Part shown: piece by piece, positions 12,379-25,226 of the stretch
Position numbering within the stretch: position 1 is the stretch's first letter
Layout of the letters: every line of letters starts with the position of its first letter
Source of the DNA: Rotaria sp. Silwood1
Lineage: Eukaryota; Rotifera; Eurotatoria; Philodinida; Philodinidae
DNA: 64,000 bases
Direction of reading: 5' to 3'
Assembly (NCBI GenBank): GCA_905250075.1
Contig: CAJNOP010000001.1
Span: forward strand, 524,553 to 588,552
Translations under genes and position numbers: made by a program
The notes under the pieces: generated by a model
The model's database searches: none
The model's input: the letters and a program-made list of their open reading frames with translations, nothing else
What the model was told of the DNA's origin: nothing

Positions 12379-13303
12379 TTTTAATGCCTACTTTTTTTTG
12401 TTTAAGAACGGATCTCTATGATATCATGATTCAAATCTTCCTCAAATATTTATTGATAGCTTTTATAACATTGATGTTTTATATCTTTCGAAGGTTAATT
12501 TAAGATTAAATGTTTTATTGCTTCAGAAAGATTAGTAAGAGAAAAAGAAGATCAATATAAATATAATTTCCCTCCTATGCCTAAACTGATTTTCTTTGTG
12601 TCTCATTGGATGACTAATTCTCATAAAAAACAAAACATAAAATATATTTCTTACAGATAAATATGAATTGAATATGATGATTCGCTAAAACTTGCCGTAA
12701 GTTGAAAGAAGCTGGTATCCGATCCGTGTGGCATAGTTCAAATAATGATCTTTTCATTACTTAAATAAAAAATCTCTCATGTACATGGCTGACATTTCTT
12801 CCATATTTCGGTACAATAGAATAGATCAAATATTTCTTTTGTTCCAGTTGGTTGATAGTTTATTTTATTATTATTGTTTTTTTTTCATCACTAAAATAAG
12901 ATTAGAAGGAGAAGAAGAACATCAATAACAGTAGTAATAGTGAACTTTCTTCCTACTAGAACATATCAGAAGAGCACCAATCTATGCGATTAGAAGAACA
13001 CAAACAAAGAAAAAGAAAATAATGCCAAGCACATGAAACATCGTCATACAGTTGCACTTTGACAAGAAGATGATATTATATATACACGCACACACAAACA
13101 AATATTTGTAGGTAATAAGTACTAATTAAACTAAAACATCTGTATATCAAACAGTTAGAAGAACATATTATCAAAAGAAAAGAGATAAAATATCTCTTAA
13201 TGGACGAGAAAAAAGTCATGTGTTTTATTTATCTCCATTTTTGATACAAATCTGGCTCGAAAAAAAGAGAAAGAAACACTGTTTGCTCGATATGAATGAC
13301 TGC
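12379..13303. other. Intergenic region
   Basis: AT-rich sequence with a short CA microsatellite near 13086-13100. I see no gene or repeat family. Confidence 0.5.
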
Positions 13304-14580
<1,277 letters not shown>

Positions 14581-14725
14581 ATTGTTATTTGTTTCTCCGG
14601 TGACAATATTCAACAGAACATACAAAAATAAGGCAAATATCTTGAAATGAATAAAAAGAAAAGGAAAAGATAAGCTAAAACCAAATGAAAGAAAAAAGGT
14701 TTTTTTTTTTTTTTTTATTGTTAAA

Positions 14726-15481
14726 TTATTCTTGTTTATCAAAATATTCTTTCGATTTCACTGGATCAGGTTTTATTGTATTTGGATTTGTTTTTTCATT
14801 CCAATCAGCAGGACATACTTCACCATATTGCTCAACATATTGAAATGCTTTTATAAGACGAAGAGTTTCATCAACAGATCGACCGACAGGTAAATCATTT
14901 ATTGTTATTTGTCTTAATATTTGTTGTTTATCAATTATAAATAAACCACGTAATGCAATACCACCATTATCATCAACTAAAATGCCATAACGTTTCGTTA
15001 TCTCTTTTGAAAAATCACTTAATAATGGATATCTAAGACCGCCAAGACCTCCTTGCCTTCTTGGTGTATTTATCCAAGCTAAAAATTAAAATAATATAAT
15101 TTTGTATAAAATTTCAGTTTTTGCTTTGTTAAAGTTACCAAGATGACTATGTACTGAATCAGTACTACAACCAATAACTTGTGTATTAAGTTGATGAAAG
15201 TCATCTATACGTTCATTAAACGCAACAATTTCAGTTGGACAAACAAATGTAAAATCTAATGGATAGAAAAATAATACCACATATTTTCCTCTATAATCCG
15301 ATAATTGAATATCTTTAAAATGTCCTTTAATAACCGCTGGACCTTTAAAATCAGGTGCTGGTTTTGATATAGCCGGAAATGGATGATGACATATTGTCAT
15401 ACCTGCTACATGTTGAAATGGACTAGTTATTTTTGTTTTTATTGCTGATGAAGTAAGATGACGTAGTAGATGACGATACAT
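14726..15481 (-). CDS. Typical 2-Cys peroxiredoxin, probably mitochondrial (Prx3-like)
   Basis: Two exons, 15139-15481 and 14726-15078, split by a 60-nt intron, give 231 residues. The peroxidatic cysteine is Cys81 in FVCPTEI and the resolving cysteine Cys203 in EVCPADW. The GGLGG motif and a C-terminal YF pair, the signature of hyperoxidation-sensitive eukaryotic peroxiredoxins, are present. The N-terminal 40 residues are basic, hydroxylated and free of acidic residues ([17 protein letters not shown]), which fits a mitochondrial presequence, so the enzyme likely removes peroxide in the matrix with thioredoxin. GRB2 follows in the same orientation after 145 bp, and a Quiver-like gene diverges upstream. 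Confidence 0.95.
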
Positions 15482-15841
15482 AGTAATTTGTTTTGTTTTT
15501 TTTTTGTCTTATCTCAATCTAGCAATAAGCAAAAAATGCGATTGTTTAAAACAAAAATTGAACTTCAATTGAATATTAAACGCTTGAATGAATTGATCAT
15601 CTTATGTAAAATGAAACTCATTGAAGAAAAAAAAAACAGCTATAAAAAGATTCATTCGCTTTTGACACATACAATAAATGAATATAACGTTCTTGTTTTT
15701 TCTTATACGAGGATTTATTTGATATAGAGGTCATCTCAAAGATTTTAATTGGACAAAAGAATTTCATATTGTTTATTTGTATTTGTTAGATTGAATCTTC
15801 TCTTTTTTTCGGAGTATAAAGTTGATCAGAACAAAAAGAAG
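15482..15841. promoter_or_regulatory. Divergent intergenic region between peroxiredoxin and the Quiver-like gene
   Basis: A 360-bp AT-rich spacer separating two genes transcribed away from each other, so it should hold both promoters. No specific element can be named. The open frame within it has no recognisable features. Confidence 0.4.
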
Positions 15842-17136
15842 ATGAGATATTTGATATTATATTGTTCATTTATTATACTTACTTTTTATGTTTTATCAGG
15901 TAGCTAATAGAAGATTTCGATAAATTAATTTGTTTATCATTATTGTTTAGTTGTATCAATAAAATGTTATGTTTGTAAAGAACCGGATAGAAAATGTCGT
16001 GATCCATTTCAAAATGATACTATTTTTTTGAAAGATTGTTCACAAATTGGTATGGGTAATGCTACAATGTGTCGTAAATATATGTGGGAAAGTAAGAAAC
16101 AAACGAAAAAAAAAACGATACCAATAACATAATATTATTTTGATTTGATATGTTCTATTCTTTTAAGTTGGTGATGGTACACGATATTATATGCGTGGAT
16201 GCGCTGTACGTGGTCGTGTAAGTCGAAAACAAGGTCGTGATTGTATTGAACGTCTTGGTATGTATTTAAATAGTAGATGTCAGAATATTGCATTGATTTC
16301 GATGATATAATGATATGTTATAAAAAAAAAAAGAAATAAATACTAGAATGTTTCACGAAGCATATGAGAAAGAAGAAAAGGCGAACGAAAATTTTGATAA
16401 TAATTGAAAAATATTCTAAACATTGTAAAGAATTGATTTGAAATGTAAATATATACTCATACTTATCAGTATGCATATTCAGATTATTTCATAAAAGTTT
16501 TTGTTTGATATATAATGATTATGAAAATTATTTAATAAAATTTATTTTCAATTTTGTTCGTTGAATTTCGCACTAAAATAAATCTAAATAGTGATTCAAG
16601 TAGAGAAAATTATTTTTTAACAAGAATGTATAGAATTTTCTACAAAGTATGACGTCTTCGAAGTCTCTAAGACATTTTTGCGATGAGATATATTACTCTA
16701 TAATTATAATCATTCTAAAATAAATTATATTTACGCTTTTTAAGTACTGAAAAACTAAGATTTTGGTTGTTTGAAGATCCTATCGTTGAGAATAATTTTT
16801 ATTTTCTTATACATTAGTCAGAAACATTTTTTTTTCTATTTGAATTCTTTTTTAATACACAGATTAGTGGAAAAAAAACTGAAAATAAATCTTGTTGAAT
16901 AATTTGACACTCACTATGTAGCTGTTAAGAGATGAAAAAGAATAATGAACTAAGATTTTATTATTGATCTTTGTCATTTATGTTTTTATTTAGGTACGTG
17001 GAAAACAAAAATGTGGTATTGTCAATGTGATAATAAAGATGGATGTAATGGAAGTACAAACAAACAACTATCATTTTTCACAATTCTATTTGGTATTATT
17101 ATTTTCTATTTGCAATCGACACAGAATATTCAATAG
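15842..17136 (+). CDS. Quiver/Sleepless-type Ly6 (three-finger) GPI-anchored protein
   Basis: Four exons, 15842-15899, 15951-16091, 16168-16257 and 16994-17136, give 143 residues. A signal peptide (MRYLILYCSFIILTFYVLS) precedes a cysteine-rich domain starting CYVCKEPDRKC and ending CQCDNKDGCNGS; the terminal CN next to a hydrophobic tail (FFTILFGIIIFYL) is the classic Ly6/uPAR arrangement with GPI-anchor signal. The spacing resembles the Quiver/Sleepless family of extracellular regulators of potassium channels and nicotinic receptors. The family assignment is firm; the partner is unknown. The third intron is 736 nt while the first two are 51 and 76 nt. Confidence 0.85.
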
Positions 17137-18265
17137 CAGAATTTTTTTTTCCAAATATTGTATTTATGTATAAAGTAGTCAATTTTGCCACTATTAAACA
17201 TTCCATTCAATTTTTTTGAATGTCTTTCTTTTATACTATGAATTTTATATTATTAATACTTAGTTATATCTCACGACTGTTTTTTGTTTTTGTGTTCATT
17301 TGTCAAAAATGTTTTATTAGAATGATGTAGAACTTTTTTCTTCTTCTTTTTGTACATTCCTAATATGTTTGTTTATTGATTTGACTTATCTATCTGTGCA
17401 AATATGCGTGCTATCATTGTTTTTTTTATTAATGATAGAACTTCATTTTATAATCAAATAATTTTATTCTGAAATCAGTAAATATCATCGATTATTCAAA
17501 TAAATGATCTGATTTTAGTTTTAGTGATTTTTTTTTAATCGATTCATGTTGTTGGTTGATAATTATAGTTTAATCAACTATTACATGTTTCTATTGAACA
17601 CAAAATCAAAAACTCCAAATTTTCCATCACTTTGATATTTTCCTTAAATTTTAAAGATTATGAAATAGTTCTAAATGTAATAAAATATTATCTGACTATT
17701 ATCAAAAGAATAAATAATTGAGGAATACTAGGATTTATTTAAACCACTGGACTTATATATTAATAATAAATATTAAATTTTAATTCTTTCAAAAAAAGAG
17801 CCATACATCTGAGTAGACAATCTTCATTTTTAGGTAGATACTTACCTTCAATCTAGTTTCTTTCATATGTTGATAACATGTGTAACGAGATTTATAGAAA
17901 AATCTCAATAATTCTCGAAAAAAAAAATTAATTCCTGAAGCCGCTAGACTAATTCAGTCGATAGTGCTCATTTACTTCATTGAAATTCTTTGAAAATAAT
18001 TATGTTTTTTTTTAATTACTTTTCGTTTAGTTTAACAATTTAAGCAAATTCAAATAATTTAAAAAAAAAATCATTTCTATGCGCTTCTAATGGCTGTCAA
18101 ATTGCGACCTCTGTAACAACAAACATACTCATTTGATCTGTTCTATTAACTAATAAAAGACACAATAACTTCGTGCGAACAAATATATTTCATAAGGATC
18201 ATTGTGAGTCGTTCTAATAGTTGACACGTCATCGTAAACAAATTTATCTTATCCTATTATTATAG
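17137..18265. other. Intergenic region
   Basis: Very AT-rich, with many T and A runs. A pyrimidine-rich tract ends in TTATTATAG immediately before the next start codon, a splice acceptor (cis or spliced-leader). I see no gene. Confidence 0.5.
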
Positions 18266-19664
18266 ATGGAACCGTGGTATTCAGGTGCCGTTGTAGATGC
18301 TGTACGTGAAGCTAAATCACGTCGAGCTCTATTCATTGTTTATGTTCATGATACTTCCGAACAATCTCAAACAATGGATATACTATGGTCGGATGTATGG
18401 ACAAAATTAAATAATCTATCAAAAATAGTTGCACTTCGTCTTGTTAAAGATACTGAAGCATGTCAACAATTTCAAGTTATTTATAAAATTCAAACATATC
18501 CAACAATTTATTTCATTAATGGTCAAAATGGACAAGTTTTAAAAATGATTGATCAGCCAATTGAAAACTCTAATAAATTAGAAGAAATAATTCATGATTC
18601 AATGAATATAATCGAACCAAAACAAGAAACGACAACAACAACAGCAACGGTCCAACCAACAAAAACTGTTGAAGAAAAAGTAATTAAATTTCATTTAAAA
18701 AAAAAAACAAAAACTTTAGTTTAATTATTAATAGGTAGCAGAGGCTCGTGCACGTCTTAAAATACTTCAAGATAAACGTGAGGAAGAAGCAAAAGAAAAA
18801 GACAAACAAGATGAATTAGAACGTCGTCGTCTTGGACAACAAATCTTATTAGATAAACAAAAAAAAGATGAAGAATTAATACGTAAACAAGCTGAAGATA
18901 TACGTCGTGATAAACTAGAACAACAAAAATTACAAGAAAAACTTAAAGCACAAATACAAGAAGATCGAGAAGAAAAACGTCGAAAATATGAAGAACAACA
19001 AGCTCCAATTATTCAACAAGCTAAACCAAAAGTAACAACAACAGAAGTCGAAACACCAAAAATTAATTATTCACGTTCACGTTTACAATTCCGTTTAACT
19101 GATGGATCATTTTTTACTGAAGATTTTTCACCAGATGCTCATATAAACGATGTTTATGCATATTTACAAGAAACATTACCAACTGATCAATATAGAAATG
19201 GTTCATATATACTTCGAACAACACATACACGTGTTACATTAACAAGAGATAATCCAAATACATTAAAAGAACTTGAACTTGTTCCAACAGCTGTTTTACT
19301 TGTTCTTAATCGTGGTAATGTTCTATTACCATCAACTAATTTAAATACAAGTAATTTTTTTCAAACAATTCAATTTATTTTTACATGGTTTATGATGCAA
19401 TTTAATTTTATTTATCAATTTATTTTTGCAAAATTATTTGGAAATCGTACTCCAACATCATCAACACAACAGATAAGATCAAATACGACAATAAATAATA
19501 CTAATGAACAAAAGCAAAAAACAACAACAAAAACAAAAACAAAGGAAAATTTTAAAATAGATTCAACAGAAAAAACAACTATTCGTCGTTTTCATAATAC
19601 ACAAGATGATAGTGATGATGAAGAAAAACGTACATGGAATGGAAATTCAACACAACAAATGTAA
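18266..19664 (+). CDS. UBXN4: UBX domain-containing protein 4 (erasin)
   Basis: Two exons, 18266-18679 and 18735-19664 (55-nt intron), give 447 residues. An N-terminal thioredoxin-like (UAS-type) domain starts MEPWYSGAVVDAVREAKSRR; a charged coiled coil follows (about 139-240), then the UBX domain (about 251-330, from SRLQFRLTDGSFF), a hydrophobic hairpin (about 346-374) for insertion into the ER membrane, and a tail. The tail ends TWNGNSTQQM, the same ending as vertebrate UBXN4. The protein recruits p97/VCP to the ER membrane for ER-associated degradation. The acceptor TTATAG touches the ATG, so the message is either spliced in its 5' leader or trans-spliced there. Confidence 0.95.
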
Positions 19665-20551
19665 CTTTTTTATTTTCTTCTCTTTATATAATAAATATAT
19701 TCAGAAATACAATTAATTTTTTTTTCAAATTATATTTCATAGTTAGTCTTTCATTGGATCTTTGTTTCTATTCAAGATAAAATTTACATGAAACTATTTA
19801 GAAAACGAAATTTCGATAATGTCAGTTAAGAAAGATTTTTCAATGACTAAGCTTTAGGGATTCATATTCGATTTTCTCGAGACTTCTATGATTGTTAAAA
19901 TGAAGAATAACATGTATATATATCTATTGATATTTTTCGCTTTCAATTCTCTAAACAATAAAGCAATAGAGTGAAGATTACAGAGATGAGCAATTTGTCT
20001 ATGTCAGTTTGTATGTCATACTTATCATTGGTAGAAAATTTTAAAAGAAAGAAAGGAATACCCAAGATTAATCAATTCTACTCTATCTATCATGATTATA
20101 ACAATTTTTGATTCACATTTAAAATTTTTCTTTCAATTTTCATTATCAATAAATTTGTTACTATGTGATTCGTGTATGATCAATTGTTACAGAAATATAA
20201 TGTTAAAATTTTCAATAGGTATCACAAAAAGATAACTTAACTTAGATTAATAGTGTCGTTTCTTTTGAATGAAAACTTGGGAAAATTATACTCTTGACTT
20301 ACTCAGATCTGGGCTACCAATGTGTTAGTATAAAACTGAGTCCAAAAAAATTCATCATTTCACCTGTTACGAATAATGAAAATGTAAGCAAACTGATTAA
20401 TAAAGCCCATACATTTCTCATTCTAATATATTGCTAGTAAATGAATATCTACTTTTAGTCTTAGCTACTCTTTTAACCAAGAAGATATGTATTTTATTGA
20501 TTTTTTGAAAAATATATTTATAAAAAAAAAGAAAAAAACATTTCAACAGTA
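19665..20551. other. Intergenic region between convergent genes
   Basis: AT-rich sequence with an AATAAA-type signal soon after the UBXN4 stop (near 19690). I see no gene. Confidence 0.5.
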
Positions 20552-22991
20552 TTAGATTATTTGACAAAAATTACAACTACTCGGTATAAGTCGACCATTA
20601 ATTTTGTTTTTAGTTCTTTTTTCAGAACTTTTAGTTTCGAGAATTTTTTGTTGTTCATCGACAAGATTTTGTAAACGAGCTAATTCGATAAGTGATAAAC
20701 TTTGATTTGTTCGTCGAAGAGAATCTTCTTGAAGTAATTTTAAAATTTGTTGTGATTCACCATTTGTTAAATATTTATTTAAATTGATTAAACTTGAACC
20801 ATTATAATCCGATAAAAGACGAGACATTTGTATAAGATTATGTCCAATTAACCAATGTTGAATATCAGTCGGAGTCCATTCTAAAATATTATCTGAAAGT
20901 ATAGGTAATATTGATCTTGATTGATGTATTGATGAATTAGAAGTTAAAATATTTCTTTCATCTCTAGATTCGATTTGTTGAAGATTATCATCTTGTAAAA
21001 CAGGAGCTTTTATTTCTTTGATTAACATTTTCATAGCTTCTGAAAATTCATATTTAGTAAAATCAACATAAAGTAATTGACCAACAAGAAATAATAACCA
21101 ACCATCGGGTTGATAATGTTCTTGTAAAAGTATTGGAATAATTCTAGTTCGACGTCGAAATGCATAATTTGCTTCTGCTCGACAATAATTACTTCTTCGA
21201 TATTGTTCACTCATACAAATTAGAATTATATTTGATTTTTCAATGGCTTGTGCCATTGCATCCATAACATTACCATGTATTTGATCAAAATCAATCCATA
21301 CACGATAACCAATTTTAATAAGTTCATCATATAATTGTTTACAGAACAATTTATCTTTATGTGAATAACTAATCATGATATCAAACATTGTTTCATCATT
21401 TTTTTCTGTTAATTCACGATCTTCATACATAGATTTTAAATTCCATAGTATTCCATATGTTATTTTTCCCATTGGTTCTTGATGTAATTCTTGTTTTAAA
21501 TGAGTTAATCTAAGCATTAACTTTTGATTAGATCGAAGTTGTTGTTGAATATCATGATTGAATGAAAGTGCCCATAGAATATCATATACTATTGGATATT
21601 GATCACACATTTCAATTAAAAATAACACTTTCTTTGTGTCAGCAACCTTTTGTTGTATTGCATCATTTTTTGCTAGACTTAAAAAACCTAATAAATATGA
21701 AAGAAAAATCAAAAATTCCTATTTTTTCTTTTTTTTAAAAAAAAAAAATTAATTTACCTCGAAGTAATTGTGATATTAATACCCGTTGAGATTTTTGTTT
21801 TGGATGATTCCAAGCTTGTTCAAGCATATAAAAGAAATATTCACACAGATTATCAGTTATTTTGACTTGTTTTAAATGTTCATCACATACAATTTCTCCT
21901 AATAAACCATATGCAGATAGACTAATTCGACCATATACGGATGTTTCAGCTAATGGTAAAAGTATTTCTAATAAATTTGTTTCAAAACGTATAAAAGAAA
22001 TTGAATCATACGTATGTAATATAGCTAATAAAAAACTTAAAATATTATCAATGAGAATTGTTTCATCATTAAATCGTTGAGTTTGAATTTTCTGATGCAA
22101 TGGTTTATAACCAATTATATGTATTAATGATTGTATATGTTCATGAGATATTTCTTCGGATGGTAAAAGTATTGCAATGTATTTAGCTTTATCACCATCC
22201 CAACAACAATATACATTGACTAAACTCATTATATATGTAATACAACCAAGTAATTCTTTACTCCATAATTGAACACTAAAACTATGAATATAAATTATAT
22301 TTAAATAATCTTTTGCAAAATAACGAAGAATTTCATCACCAGTATAAGGAAAATTTTGATTTTTACAAAAACAATAAGAACTTATTGATAACGAACATGT
22401 TTTCATATAGAATAATTGTTTATAAGTAAATATTGATTGTGATATTTGTGATGTTTGCAATTGAGTTAAATAAAATTTATATTGATCAGTCATCATAAAT
22501 TTACATGCAATAGAATAATTGATGTCAGTAATGATTGGTACCAGTGCAAATTGTGTATGTTCATGAATGAAATATGAAAGATTATCAAACCAAAGACTAA
22601 TTATAATAAAGTATGGATCATGTTCATCAGTACTTTTTTGAATTTGTTCAAATATACCATTAATCAAATCTGTTGTTTCAGGAAAAAGAAGAGAAACTTT
22701 TTTATCTGGATCCATTGTATCCAAAGTAAAAATTAAGTTTTTATTAAATGAAGCAAGATTATGAAATAATTTTAAATATTTGAATTGATTTATCCATTGA
22801 TATGTATTTTCACTAAGCATTTTCCAAGCCCAATGTTCGAGTTTAAATAAAAAATCAAAATTTTCAGAAATAAATTTTAATAAGAATTGAACATCTAATT
22901 CTTGAAGAAGATTTGATATTTTAGAAAGAATATCATCGGATAAAGTTGTTGTTGTCAGTGCAGCAAACAAGTCTTCTATATTTTCTTCCAT
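20552..22991 (-). CDS. ARM-TIR-SAM protein with C-terminal CaaX box, copy 1
   Basis: Two exons, 21758-22991 and 20552-21687, give 789 residues. Residues 1-500 are helical with armadillo-like stretches (VYDILWALSFNHDIQQQL, YGILWNLK). The TIR domain spans about 513-636, from MFDIMISYSHK through GYRVWIDFDQ to YCRAEANYAF; Glu583 lies where NAD-cleaving TIRs such as SARM1 carry their catalytic glutamate. A SAM-like domain follows (about 681-740, WTPTDIQHWL...). A basic stretch and the last four residues CQII (786-789) form a prenylation motif. SARM1 has ARM, two SAMs, then TIR, so here the SAM lies on the other side. I infer a membrane-tethered NADase or a signalling scaffold; neither activity is shown. 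It is the tandem paralogue of the gene at 25227-27488. Confidence 0.9.
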
Positions 22992-25226
22992 TTCTATTGA
23001 CTAAAATGTAGTATTGTAAATAACGAATGCTTTTGATGGACATATCTCTCCACAAGCCTATCCATCAGTAATAGATGTGTTCTTTCTTTTTCTGTTGATT
23101 ATGATAAAAACTACTTAGATTGTACCTAATAATTATGTACTAGAATATATGTGGCATACTTTTGTTTTGTTAATAAGCATAAATTATTGCTAATATATCT
23201 TGTATAGAAAGGTCCATAAATAATCGAAAATGATGAGAAGCGATTTCCATGAGGATAATAGTTCACGATAAATTATTAAATCAAGACATATGATTATAAA
23301 CGACATCCATTACGACCGTCGTTTATTCGATGGTTTTATATTGAATTAAAGAAATATCTCAAAACCATGTTTAGACAATATTAGATGATTCTTAATGGGT
23401 AAATCTTGATGATATCATTTGTCATTGCTTAAATGTATCATACTCGATCTTTTCGTTGAATTTTTTTGCTGACATACAAAGACAAGTTTCCTCTTTATGT
23501 CCTTTAACCTTGAGTTTTTGTCAACCTAAAGTTTTGATTGATTGCTTTGAATTCTTTCTAACAGCAATCAATAGATTTTATTGAGACTTATTCCATGAAA
23601 TAACGTGCATCCTTTCAAAAAAAAGTCTTTATATCATGCTGCACGATAATCATCATAAATTCGATAATTGAGTTACTCAGTAGAAGTGTTATTTTGTTTT
23701 CATATATGCTTTGTCCATCACTTTTCATCATAGGTAATTATGACAAAGAAGAGCAATGTTCTTTTGTATTTCAAACAATAAATGTGCAATATATTCGAAT
23801 TCTAATCCTAATCTTAATTGTCTTGTATGTAAACAACAGTTTATGCAAATCTGAATGTGTTGAAAAACACTAGGAAATTTTTTTATTGTTTCAGACAGAA
23901 ATTAAGCACTTCTGAAAACTTTACTGAAAGTTGGAATAATTGTTCTAAGTAGAAGTTGTGATTAATTAGAACCAATGTTGCGTATTATTACTTTACAAGA
24001 GTACATAATGACAATCATTTTAATAGATATTTAAATAGAATTATTTGAATATGAGTGATACTCACATCTATGTTCAAATATATTAAAACATGGAATAAGA
24101 ATGTTATGTACTACATGCAATTAGTTGTCTTATTATTCAAATCATGTGTTCATTTTTTAGTAACTATCTAAGCATTTTTATTATATTCTAGACTTCATAA
24201 AATTGCAACTAATTTTTTAAAATAAATTTCAAAAAAATGAGTGGATCTTTTGAAAGGTAGCGCAAATATTCTATGCAATGACATATTACTATATATTCGT
24301 AAATATTCTTCATCTAAATGATGAATCAATTCAAAATGTTTGAAAAAGAATTCAAAATAATACTAGTCGTTGAATGCAGAGCTCAACAAATAGAGTTGAA
24401 CAGATTTTTATCGATTAGATATGAAATACATATATTTCATAAGGCCATTGATAAAAAGAAGCATAAGAAGTTACTCAAAGATATTTCTTATATATTAAAT
24501 TCACAATAAGTTTTACGATGCACACTGCTGCATATTTCCTAACGATCGATTGCATAAATATATTTATCTAAGAAGATACGTACGTATGACAGTTCAATTC
24601 AAACTTTCCGTATCATAGTATTTTCTTTATTGACGAACGTTGCATCATTTATTATATCATAAAACAGATTGCCCAAAAAAAGTCACTGATATCTAACTGT
24701 TCTTTTTTCTTCTTTTAATGAACGAGAATGATGAAAGTGAGATGACTTTACTCTTAGGACTAATTTTTAAGAATGCTTTCTCATTCTTTGTTTTCGAAAT
24801 TTCTGTGACTTTCATCAAAATCGTATGACTTAGCCGTGTAATCAGGACTTTGACCATGAAAAAGCTTAAACTGATTAGGGTCACCAAAAGAAAGAGAAAG
24901 AGACTCTGCTTCGTAGAGACTTGTGACGGGTTTTATTTAATGTGGTTTCGATCGGTCAGGAAGATGGAAGGCGTCCAACTTTTCCCGGCCCTGACTGGTT
25001 GGTTACGTCTCTATGATGACTTACCATTAATAATTTTTTTGACTACTTTTTTGAATAAATCAAACGTTTCACTGAACTAACATAGGATGCATTATTATAC
25101 TCCGAGTTCTATATTATATGAAAGTTTATTTTAATAATTTATTTATTATAATGTGTATTTGTAGCATCAGAGGATCTAACTGCATATTCCGCAAAATTAG
25201 TCTCAAATAAATGTTAAAAAAAACTA
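22992..25226. other. Intergenic region between the two TIR genes
   Basis: AT-rich and mostly featureless. An unusual GC-richer patch with imperfect self-complementarity lies at about 24895-25025 (CGTAGAGAC on the left, GTCTCTATG on the right, GTCAGG/CCTGAC inside). Open frames of 60-76 codons here are not supported. Confidence 0.5.

Noticed and set aside
24318-25080. Open frames of 63-76 codons between the TIR genes
   Set aside because: Lysine-rich or composition-driven, with no splice partners or recognisable domain.
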